Source: Paenibacillus sp. FSL H8-0537
GTDB taxonomy: Bacteria; Bacillota; Bacilli; Paenibacillales; Paenibacillaceae
Assembly (NCBI RefSeq): GCF_038051995.1
Contig: NZ_CP150290.1
Span: 6,858,501 to 6,922,500, forward strand
DNA: 64,000 nt
Reading direction: 5' to 3'
Below, piece after piece: positions 55,953 through 62,857 of the stretch. Both the position numbers and the translations under genes were made by a program. Within the stretch, counting starts at the first letter, position 1; every line of letters begins with the position of its first letter. Below the pieces are notes generated by a model. It was not told where the DNA came from. It worked only from the letters and a program-made list of their open reading frames with translations, and did not search any database.

Positions 55953-56219
55953 TTATTTTTTTGAATACACGATTTTCTTAATGCTATCGCAAGAAAGGCA
56001 AAATTGTTCGGATAGTTGATCAATTTTTGCACCAGCTGAAAAGTTTTTGCGTATTTCGTCATTTCTTTGGTTTAAGTATGTTCGGCCCCCGGAGCATTCG
56101 CCCCATTTTTTACGCGACTGCTCAGGAGTAGGTATGTATATCATTCCGCCTTGGACATACTTCTGCACTTCCTTTAGTAAGCTTTCAGGAAGGATAATAT
56201 CGGCATTTACATATTTCAT
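55953..56219 (-). CDS. CD3324 family helix-turn-helix protein
   Basis: An 88-residue basic protein. It begins MKYVNADIILPESLLKEVQK and has YVQGGMIYIPTPEQSRKKWG, then RTYLNQRNDEIRKNF and a closing helix-turn-helix with QLSEQFCLSCDSIKKIVYSK. These are the hallmarks of the CD3324/Mor-like small regulator family common in clostridia and Paenibacillus. It probably binds DNA. The neighbour genes give no target. Confidence 0.88.
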   Translation of the reverse strand: MKYVNADIILPESLLKEVQKYVQGGMIYIPTPEQSRKKWGECSGGRTYLNQRNDEIRKNFSAGAKIDQLSEQFCLSCDSIKKIVYSKK

Positions 56220-56566
56220 AATAGCTCTGCCCCTTAAAATAATTTTTAAGTTTTAAGGAAGCAAAGTCTATCCTACAAATAGCTTCATCATGCCATGATG
56301 TCAGGCGGTAAATGATTCATTCGCTCTATACAACAACCGCCGTTGTATGTAGTCTAGACTTCGCATAGAGCAGATTGCTAAAAAACCAGTCATCTGCAAC
56401 CCTCCTTCATAAAAGATAGATTAAAGTTCTATTATAACGGTAAACCGCTTTCAAAAATATGCAGAAAATAATTAGAAGTATTTATTACACTGAAATCGGT
56501 GTAAACGGCGAATTTATTTAAACACATGATTACGCAATAAGCCAATACCAACAAAATATAACCGAT
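56220..56566. other. Intergenic region, nothing recognised
   Basis: About 350 bases, AT-rich, between the CD3324 and mazF genes. Only short weak inverted repeats (for example ACAAC-CGCC-GTTGT) were noticed. No open frame with a ribosome site. Confidence 0.5.
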
Positions 56567-56890
56567 TTATAGGAATGTGCGTATTTTATCCAGACATTCA
56601 TTGACTACTTCATCGGGCGCTCTGCCAACGACATCTATACGCCGAGCTCGCCAATCCAGATTTTTAATTTGATCCGTTAAAATGACCCCGTCAAAAACTA
56701 ATCCATCTGGCAACAATACTTCAAATCCCCATCCTCTGACTGTATGTGTGATAGGACAAACCGAAACAAAACCTGTTGTCTGATTGAATGCTGCTGGTGA
56801 CAACACAATGGCAGATCTTCTTCCTGACTGTTCGTGACCGGCTTGAGGATTAAAATTGATCCAGACTAGATCTCCCCGATCTGCACTCAT
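56567..56890 (-). CDS. mazF: MazF-type toxin endoribonuclease
   Basis: A 107-residue PemK/MazF protein with GDLVWINFNPQAGHEQSGRR, the RxxxVLSPxxFNxxTG phrase and a closing LTDQIKNLDWRARRI. The conserved Arg and Thr that form the active site are present. It cleaves mRNA at short sequence motifs when freed from its antitoxin. Its ATG directly abuts the antitoxin stop codon, so translation is coupled. Length and motifs are closer to the MazF/ChpA group of E. coli than to Bacillus NdoA. Confidence 0.92.
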   Translation of the reverse strand: MSADRGDLVWINFNPQAGHEQSGRRSAIVLSPAAFNQTTGFVSVCPITHTVRGWGFEVLLPDGLVFDGVILTDQIKNLDWRARRIDVVGRAPDEVVNECLDKIRTFL

Positions 56891-57130
56891 TTAAAATAAT
56901 TCCTTCCCTTCTCTGCCAAAATCGATTTCTTCGTGGCGATTTTCCGGTTTGCATTGCTCTAGCAATTGTTCCAAGGTTGGCTTTTGCTTTTTACGTACTA
57001 TGGTCAGTGTATGATTATCACCTACGATCAAATCAACTTCGGTTCCTTGGCAAATCTCAATTTTTTCAGCAATATGACTTGGAATTCGAATACCTAGACT
57101 GTTTCCCCATTTCTGCACAGTAGTCGACAT
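56891..57130 (-). CDS. mazE: MazE-type antitoxin (AbrB-like)
   Basis: A 79-residue protein. The N-terminal 45 residues are an AbrB/SpoVT-like swapped-hairpin DNA-binding domain (TTVQKWGNSLGIRIPSHIAE). The acidic C-terminal tail binds and blocks the toxin. AAGGAGGG before ATG 57130 fixes the start; an in-frame ATG at 57196 lacks support. It would repress its own promoter through the inverted repeat upstream. Confidence 0.92.
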   Translation of the reverse strand: MSTTVQKWGNSLGIRIPSHIAEKIEICQGTEVDLIVGDNHTLTIVRKKQKPTLEQLLEQCKPENRHEEIDFGREGKELF

Positions 57131-57188
57131 GAAAAACCCTCCTTGTTTTGAAGCTTTTTGATTCATTCTATCACACCTCCACCCCTTC

Positions 57189-57207
57189 GTATACACTTAG
57201 TATATAC
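57189..57207. promoter_or_regulatory. Probable mazEF operator
   Basis: GTATACACTTAGTATATAC is an imperfect inverted repeat overlapping a TATACT -10-like element on the minus strand, about 60 bases before the antitoxin start. Confidence 0.5.
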
Positions 57208-57586
57208 AACAAGAACGAGAATGATACTTAACAGTGAAGGCCAATCGTGTGCGACACAACCATTTCCACATACATAGGGTGTGTTCATAGACCTCAATCT
57301 GCCAATTCAGCAGCGCTGCTTCCGCCTTCAATTCGATTTTATGCTTTACCACTATCGATGGTATGGTTCAGCGTATCATCTCTAAAACAAAAATTTTCAG
57401 GGCACCTCAGTAATGGGTGCCCAAAATTCATGAAAAGGAGGTCAAATTGGCATTTTTTGGCATGACAAATCTGCAAACTGCCACCGCATTTTGTGCGGAT
57501 GTTTGGAAAGAGTAACATAGAAAATTCACTGCGCTAAGGATATGGGGATTACCCTTATGGGAGCCATAAAATAAATTTGATCTGTA
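57208..57586. other. Intergenic region upstream of mazEF
   Basis: No gene supported. A hairpin GGGCACC/GGTGCCC lies at 57400-57422. A plus-strand frame of 72 codons lacks a ribosome site and family features. Confidence 0.4.
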
Positions 57587-57991
57587 TTATGTGATATCCT
57601 TATTTCCAGTTAATAACTCTACATTAAAATATGCCACTTCAATTTGCTTTTTAAGAGCCTTGTAAAAATATTCCCCGAATTTCCCACTATTATGTACAGT
57701 AGCTTTTGAATTAGAAAAATCATAATTCATTGATTGAATACTTGCTCTTATCTCATTACCTTTAAATTGAATTTTAACTTTGTGGTTCACTCTAATATCT
57801 TGATCTATATGTTTTCTATCTATTTTGATATTAATAGTCTCTGATTCATGATTTGCTTTGAAAATGATTTCTTCCTTTCCATTGAAGAAGGTCATTCTAT
57901 AACCCTCATTATCGGATTCAAACCTGTTACACATTTCTGAATTGCGAATAAGCTTATTAATATATTCTTGAACAACAGTGTAATTACTCAC
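57587..57991 (-). CDS. Hypothetical protein, 134 residues
   Basis: A small soluble protein, mildly basic in the centre, predicted as a helix (1-22) followed by several strands. An example is IFKANHESETINIKIDRKHID, split by turns, and a final amphipathic helix is at about 100-115. I recognise no family. The start ATG is preceded by GGAGGATTT, a good ribosome site. It lies between mazEF and the reverse transcriptase region and is AT-rich, like other genes of the accessory block. Confidence 0.65.
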   Translation of the reverse strand: MSNYTVVQEYINKLIRNSEMCNRFESDNEGYRMTFFNGKEEIIFKANHESETINIKIDRKHIDQDIRVNHKVKIQFKGNEIRASIQSMNYDFSNSKATVHNSGKFGEYFYKALKKQIEVAYFNVELLTGNKDIT

Positions 57992-58124
57992 ATTTAAATC
58001 CTCCGATTATCTCAATTAATTATAAACCACAATTCGCTACAGTGTGATGATTAAGATGTTTGGTGAGGGGGTAACGCTTCTAAAAAACATATTTTCTCAA
58101 GGTTTGTTTCTAGTTTGTTAATAG

Positions 58125-58158
58125 AAAACAGAGCACCTTATATTCAGTGCTCTGTTTC
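58125..58158 (-). terminator. Terminator after the decayed gene
   Basis: AAACAGAGCAC pairs with GTGCTCTGTTT; a short T-run follows on the minus strand. Confidence 0.65.
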
Positions 58159-58168
58159 CTAAGTCCTG

Positions 58169-58544
58169 TTAGTCTGGATCGTATGAATCTTCCCAATCAT
58201 TTTCCTCAAGAATGTGATCCAGTGTATGAAACAAATCGCTGTCACCGCCACATATGCTGCAAACCATGCTGCGGTCTCCACAGTCAATAAATGAATCATC
58301 ATCGCTTTTGACTATAACTATCACTGAATAACACGCATATAGACGTTCAAGGTGCCCTTTATGTACCCATCCAAGCTGCTACATGGCTCGCAAATTTGGG
58401 AAGACGTTGCAGTTCTGTTTTAAAGAAATGATGGAGCCCTCCAGAAACTGTATTTTCCATAGATCCGTAGAAACAAATCCAGTCCCGATTTCGAAAATGA
58501 TTGATGATCTTCTCAACGTCACTTAACTTAAAATAAGTATTTGC
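58169..58544 (-). pseudogene. Frameshifted gene remnant with CxxC
   Basis: One minus-strand frame reads LSDVEKIINHFRNRDWICF and then KTELQRLPKFASHVAAWMGT before a stop. The overlapping next frame continues as HLERLYACYSVIVIVKSDDD, then VCSICGGDSDLFHTLDHILE and an acidic tail. Joining the frames gives a continuous protein of about 120 residues with one CxxC pair. No start codon with a ribosome site is present, so I call it a truncated, frameshifted remnant. It lies downstream of the 51-codon gene. Confidence 0.55.
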
Positions 58545-58645
58545 TTAGATGGCACCATAGCTATCATTAGTTGGTTAACGACGATATTTGCTTCAAACTT
58601 TGCCGCGTTTGCTCCAAAGCTTAATGTCTCGATTTACTCCATCAT

Positions 58646-58801
58646 TCATTTACCATGTTTCTCGGCTTGTTTTCTGATTGTTCCTATGAGCTTGTCGCTT
58701 CGCGTGTCTCTGCCATCGGGATTTCTAATTGTACCTGGGGGAAGACCATTCTTTTTCTCAAACGTGCCAACTGTACAATCACTCCGAACTTTTCTTGCCA
58801 T
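58646..58801 (-). CDS. Small basic protein, 51 residues, downstream of the reverse transcriptase
   Basis: A complete short gene with an excellent ribosome site, GGAGGG six bases before ATG. The product starts MARKVRSDCTVGTFEKK, continues NGLPPGTIRNPDGRDTRSD and ends with a Lys/Arg-rich helix. It is strongly basic, glycine- and proline-turn rich and lacks hydrophobic segments, as in nucleic-acid-binding small proteins. It starts 64 bases after the reverse transcriptase stop codon with no terminator between, so it is likely cotranscribed. I do not recognise a named family. It might bind the template RNA or cDNA, which is only inference. Confidence 0.75.
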   Translation of the reverse strand: MARKVRSDCTVGTFEKKNGLPPGTIRNPDGRDTRSDKLIGTIRKQAEKHGK

Positions 58802-58864
58802 TTTAAGCCCTCCAACTTGTAAATTTTATTGTTGCTGCCATTGATCTGGGTAGCAAGGATGTGC

Positions 58865-60208
58865 CTATTGCTTCCGAGCTACTTTCTTCAATTTTTTCCG
58901 AATTTTCTGCATATGCCTCTTACTCACTAATGCTACCGCTGGTTCATCGTAGAAGATACTCTCGGCCCTCTTAGCATAAGTAATGAAGTTTCCATCCTCA
59001 TGGTTATTCCCAAGAAAAGCTCCTTTAATCGAATAAGTTGAATAAAGATTTTTACAGCTCAGTCTTTCTCCCTTTTTTGTGACACCTTTGTTCTTCGTCA
59101 CAGTACGAATCTTACGATACAATTTATTATAGTATCTTGAAGTTGTTTTTGCTCGTATGGATACGGATTTACCATCGAATGTAAACCCGAGATAATTCAT
59201 GAAACTTGGCCCATTCGGGACATTCTCTAGTACATCTTCGTTACAGCTTTTTATAGTCCCACCACTAAATTCAAATAACTGTGTTTTCTCTAATTCTAAT
59301 TCAACCCTAGGTATCGACTCGATCAATAAACGAATCTGTTGATATTGCGTTTTGAAATTTTCTGAAGTTGATTTTGGTAAAACGATGATAAAATCATCGG
59401 AATATCTCATGTATAGTCCATCATTTTCTAAAACATAATTATTGATTGATTTATCGAAGTCCAACATATATATATTTGAAAAAACAGCACTTATTGCGGA
59501 ACCTTGTGGTATCCCGCAGTTCTCTTTGTGCGGTTTGACCAGCAGCTTTTTTAATTTTTTAAACTGCTCCACAGAAATAGCTCGATCTAATTTATTGAAT
59601 GCAATAATATCCTTCTTTTTAATCCCTAACATGTTGTGAGACAGCAGATGTTCACGGCTCCATGTCGAGTATTTTGTTATATTCTTATAGACAGCATAGT
59701 AATCGGCTGAGAGCCTTTTTTCATCAAGTAGGTCGCATAGCTTTCTTTTCAAGTATTCATGGTCTAAACTATCAAAAAACTTCGCAAAATCACCAATAAT
59801 TATGTAACATTCGGGCTTACTTTTTATAAAGTCTATCGCTCTCTTAGCGAAACGAATGTTATTTCTATGTAGTTTGTCTCGGTAGGCAATGGAGGCTTCT
59901 TCTATTCCATCATCTTCAGCTCGTTTGTTATAGTGCTGGTTCAGTAGAAAACCATAATACTGATAAATATATCGATCAATATGAGCAGAGTAACAGATTT
60001 CGCGATCCTTCACTTTAGTCTTATTGTCGCTAGATTCATCATATTTACGAACTGATAAGGTATAGTTGATGAAAGGGTAAAAACCATGCGTTGCAATCTT
60101 CTCTGGATCACTAACATAGTCCCAGACCTGAGCTAAAGAAACTTTTGTATCGAAGTGGGCAAGGTTCCGTCTAGCCCTATGTCTTTCTTTCCATTCATCA
60201 AGGTTCAA
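58865..60208 (-). CDS. DRT2-like defence-associated reverse transcriptase
   Basis: About 447 residues from TTG 60208. The protein begins NLDEWKERHRARR, HFDTKVSLAQVWDYVSD and HGFYPFINY, an N-terminal pattern of unknown-group/DRT reverse transcriptases rather than retrons or group II introns. Motif A is IGDFAKFFDSLDH (Asp near 140), motif B IPQGSAISAVFSNIY, and motif C YSDDF (269-273) with both catalytic aspartates intact. A basic C-terminal tail replaces any maturase or endonuclease domain. The start at 60208 follows GGGGGT. An upstream in-frame ATG (60277) has no ribosome site and lies inside a predicted RNA stem. An untranslated leader of about 320 bases precedes it, as in DRT2, whose RNA is a template for concatenated cDNA. 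The DRT2 call is from memory of the family. Confidence 0.8.
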   Translation of the reverse strand: MNLDEWKERHRARRNLAHFDTKVSLAQVWDYVSDPEKIATHGFYPFINYTLSVRKYDESSDNKTKVKDREICYSAHIDRYIYQYYGFLLNQHYNKRAEDDGIEEASIAYRDKLHRNNIRFAKRAIDFIKSKPECYIIIGDFAKFFDSLDHEYLKRKLCDLLDEKRLSADYYAVYKNITKYSTWSREHLLSHNMLGIKKKDIIAFNKLDRAISVEQFKKLKKLLVKPHKENCGIPQGSAISAVFSNIYMLDFDKSINNYVLENDGLYMRYSDDFIIVLPKSTSENFKTQYQQIRLLIESIPRVELELEKTQLFEFSGGTIKSCNEDVLENVPNGPSFMNYLGFTFDGKSVSIRAKTTSRYYNKLYRKIRTVTKNKGVTKKGERLSCKNLYSTYSIKGAFLGNNHEDGNFITYAKRAESIFYDEPAVALVSKRHMQKIRKKLKKVARKQ

Positions 60209-60531
60209 AATTATACCCCCTAATAATGGCGTAATGCCTGTCAACATGGGGGGCAGCATCCCTAAGCTAACAGGCATAACCAGGTTACAACCGAGTGCAA
60301 CCCACGTGAACTCATTTAGTTTTTATACATTATGAATCCAGCTGCCCAAGATTTGCTCAATACTCAATCATTGTAAGATTGAAGATAAGGGAGGCTTCGT
60401 CATCATGCTTGTAAGTTGGTTAGTTACAGTCATGTTAACTCAGCGGCTATCAACTGAGACACTATTCCGAATTGGAATATTTGCCCGCCTGTTGACAGCA
60501 ATCCTATTCCCTCATGTCTACACATGAGGCA
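60209..60531 (-). ncRNA. Template-like structured ncRNA of the DRT2-like system
   Basis: The untranslated leader between a strong promoter and the reverse transcriptase. Structures that can be read include a 5' hairpin, CCTCATGT-gtag-ACATGAGG (60529-60510). Next is TATTCC/GGAATA (about 60478-60463), then CTCAG/CTGAG (about 60457-60439), and CAATC-ttacaat-GATTG (about 60380-60364). GGTTGCA/TGTAACC stands at 60302-60283, and a 3' stem ATGCCTGT/ACAGGCAT at 60277-60234. GGAATAG occurs twice, allowing alternative pairing with TATTCC. The length matches the known DRT2 ncRNA (about 280 nt). The 3' end is not defined and could run into the coding region. Confidence 0.7.
60372..60515 (+). other. Predicted cDNA repeat unit encoding an endless (Neo-like) frame
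   Basis: On the strand complementary to the ncRNA, an AAGGGAGG ribosome site (60387-60394) precedes ATG 60405. That frame reads MLVSWLVTVMLTQRLS and, further on, FRIGIFARLLTAILFPH, and is open from 60336 to 60524. TCAT occurs at 60368-60371 and 60512-60515. Jumping from the second to the first gives a 144-base unit of exactly 48 codons without a stop, in frame with the ATG. At that junction a perfect TTGACA (60492-60497) lies 18 bases before TGTAAG, a -10-like element just ahead of the ribosome site. A jump at TGT/ACA instead would give 143 bases and a closed frame. The frame is seen directly; concatenation is inference. Confidence 0.5.
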
Positions 60532-60536
60532 TCTTT

Positions 60537-60565
60537 AGTATAATACAATTTCCAATTTCTTTCAA
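60537..60565 (-). promoter_or_regulatory. Promoter of the ncRNA-reverse transcriptase unit
   Basis: On the minus strand TTGAAA (60565-60560), a 17-base spacer and TATACT (60542-60537) form a near-consensus sigma-A promoter. Transcription would begin at about 60530, at the foot of the first ncRNA hairpin. Confidence 0.75.
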
Positions 60566-60840
60566 CATGTTGCGACATTAGAGAATGAAAAACAATAGAG
60601 TTTGATATTTTCATAAAGTGAATCAAAAAGAGAGGCTGACGGCGTAGTCTCAACCAACACGAGCCTACAGTCCTCCTATAGGTGGGCGACGATATCCGTG
60701 CTCAGAAATAAGCAAACAGATCATCTTACAAGTCGGTAGCCAACGTTCTTCTCCTTCGATTTTACCCATCTATTGGATGCAAGCGAAATGAACCTATCCT
60801 ATAATCTTTCTTCCCTCAAACTTTACTGATTGACAACACT

Positions 60841-61017
60841 ATGCAAAAAAACTTGCGGCTACGTCATCGGAAGATTTGCATCCGTCTCCCTCCCATCTCC
60901 GAACCCCTAGACGCGATGGAGCAGGAGTTGTCCTTTATCAAAGGAGTCACCAAGGTTAAGGTGCTATTCCATTCGCTTTTCGGGAGAATTCAGACGTTTT
61001 TCGCTCAATTCGTCTAA
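60841..61017 (+). pseudogene. Small open frame, likely remnant of a heavy-metal-associated (HMA) domain
   Basis: Fifty-eight codons from ATG to TAA without a ribosome site. The middle reads IRLPPISEPLDAMEQELSF, then IKGVTKVKVLFHS, which resembles the N-terminal HMA-like domain of metal-translocating P-type ATPases but without the CxxC. No ATPase follows. The rest of 60566-61302 holds no recognised gene. Confidence 0.4.
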
Positions 61018-61152
61018 TAACTATTTCCTTCGTCTTCATTCAATTTTAATTCGTTTCAATTCCATCATCCCATGTCACTAGTAGTGTGCTTCATACACTC
61101 TCTTAGTGTCCAAGTTCTCTAGGGGCTAATAGCTTAGATCTTTTTCAAATCA

Positions 61153-61198
61153 TTACCGCCACTTGTGATACGTTCTTCTACAATTCGTGTAGCAAAAG
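61153..61198 (+). repeat. Dispersed palindromic repeat, diverged copy C
   Basis: TTACCGCCACTTGTGATACG and a tail CGTGTAGCAAAAG resemble copies A, B and D with several mismatches. Confidence 0.35.
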
Positions 61199-61302
61199 CT
61201 GATAGTAGCATTTACTCTCTATATTGTGGGCTTCTTATGTTTTTAGTGCCTTAGCAAAGTCGCTCAAACTTATTAACCCACTCCGTATCAAAGAATAATC
61301 TC

Positions 61303-62586
61303 TCAGTATACCTTCCAAGTGTGACTTACCCATTTTGAATTTACTTGAGTTCTACCAACAGGACGTCCTTCTGTATCCTCCATTATCATTACAAATTTAC
61401 TAATCTTTTCGCTTTGTCTTCCATCCTCTTCAATCTGCAAAAGAACCTCCAGGGTTGTATTAGAAAGGGCTATATCAACAATTGAAACAAACTCAAATGA
61501 TTTAAGTAATTTATCCTTAAAATGCTTTCTTATTTTTGATGGTGCTGCCTTTGTATCAATTATCTTGTGAGGTAGTATATTGGTCATTCCACCATAATTT
61601 TTTCCAATCCAGAACGATAAGAATTCATTCAAAGCATACTCTGGTGAGCCTAGAACAAATGACTCTGGATTCATTGGTATTATATTTCTAGGCTTCCACT
61701 CCGATATCTCTCTCTTGAATTGTTCAGTTGCATGAGCCTTTGTTAATATTTCAGTTATAGACTCCTTTGGCTTTTCCTCAGGAGCTTTCGTTTCTCCCCG
61801 CTCCACCTTTGCTGCCCACTCACCAACAGCAAAAAGAACTGCCCATGTTTTTGCTGCGACTATCTCATTGTCATAACCTAAATCTGTTCCGTGTAAAATT
61901 CCGTTTCTATAAGGAAGGTTAATTTTTTCTGTTGTTGTCTTACGGCGACCTTTTCGCAGAATTCTCACTAACTTCCCTAGTCCCTGACTATGAGCAGCTA
62001 TAGAGTCCCACGCCTCTAGTTGTGTTGTTCCAGCAGAGAAGCCCTTATGATCTTCATGAAGCTCATTTACTAAACCATCTGTTAAAGCCAGTATAACTGG
62101 AATACATGCATGGTACCGTTTCTCTTCATAGTCATTCAATCCTTTTAAAGCTAAGTCCATTCTTGGTTTAAATGCTTTTATTGCATTTAAGCTTCTTAAC
62201 TGTAACCCCACCGTTTTAACGTCATAATATCTAAGAATTATTTCCTGTGCTCCCTGAAAATCACCCGATTCTGCTTTTAATACAGCTTCTCTTGCAACCT
62301 CAAGGCTCATCATGCTGTACATTATCCAACCCTGATCAGCAAAAAAGTTATTGAATCTATCAGGTATACTTACCAGTTCTTTTGTTTGTTTTGCCATACT
62401 ATCTGCTTTTTGAAAAGCGTCTTCCATTTTATTAACATCTACACCAGCTTCTTTAAGGATCGGTCCCAGAAGGGGCATAGCCTCTTTTAGATCCATTATC
62501 CCCTTAGCTGTATTAGATAAATTTTTCATACTATCGATATCACGAAGGCGCTTCTTGACTCGTTTCCTTGGCTTATTTTTGCCCAT
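61303..62586 (-). CDS. Uncharacterised protein with a HEPN-like RxxxxH motif
   Basis: A 427-residue mainly helical soluble protein. A basic start (GKNKPRKRVKKRLRD) leads into helices. At about 232-262 the segment LPYRNGILHGTDLGYDNEIV contains R-N-G-I-L-H-G. This Rx4H spacing is a signature of HEPN ribonuclease-like domains and of Abi-type effectors, and a long helix with WAVLFAVGEWA follows it. The C-terminal 130 residues look like a separate alpha/beta domain with NTF2/cystatin-like strands. GAGGA precedes the ATG. It sits upstream of the reverse transcriptase unit on the same strand but about 740 bases away with its own reading unit. A defence role is inferred from motif and neighbourhood; the family is not identified. 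Confidence 0.6.
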   Translation of the reverse strand: MGKNKPRKRVKKRLRDIDSMKNLSNTAKGIMDLKEAMPLLGPILKEAGVDVNKMEDAFQKADSMAKQTKELVSIPDRFNNFFADQGWIMYSMMSLEVAREAVLKAESGDFQGAQEIILRYYDVKTVGLQLRSLNAIKAFKPRMDLALKGLNDYEEKRYHACIPVILALTDGLVNELHEDHKGFSAGTTQLEAWDSIAAHSQGLGKLVRILRKGRRKTTTEKINLPYRNGILHGTDLGYDNEIVAAKTWAVLFAVGEWAAKVERGETKAPEEKPKESITEILTKAHATEQFKREISEWKPRNIIPMNPESFVLGSPEYALNEFLSFWIGKNYGGMTNILPHKIIDTKAAPSKIRKHFKDKLLKSFEFVSIVDIALSNTTLEVLLQIEEDGRQSEKISKFVMIMEDTEGRPVGRTQVNSKWVSHTWKVY

Positions 62587-62632
62587 ATGCTCAGTCCTCT
62601 TCTTAATTAATTGCGGCCCTCAGTTTATAACC

Positions 62633-62683
62633 GTTGCCGTCACTTATGATACGGTTCGCCGCCCGTCTGTAACGGCAAGTTTT
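62633..62683 (+). repeat. Dispersed ~55-bp palindromic repeat, copy B
   Basis: GTTGCCGTCACTTATGATAC, then CTGTAACGGCAAGTTTT. TTGCCGT at one end pairs with ACGGCAA at the other. Confidence 0.65.
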
Positions 62684-62857
62684 AGGCCATAGCTTGCGGG
62701 ATAGCCTTCTCTTTGAATTTAACAAACATTCTTCGCTAATTTGATTTTTTAAATAACAAGATCCACGTTTTGGCGTAAATCCATCCTGCACATCAAGCAT
62801 AAGCTTAATAGCCTAAGTATTTTTATATCTCTAAAAGTTTAATTGAGCTCGTTGCGC

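Noticed and set aside
60209..60277. In-frame ATG 60277 as reverse transcriptase start
   Set aside because: No ribosome site, unlike TTG 60208, and the codons lie in a predicted RNA stem of the ncRNA; the added residues do not resemble the family N-terminus.
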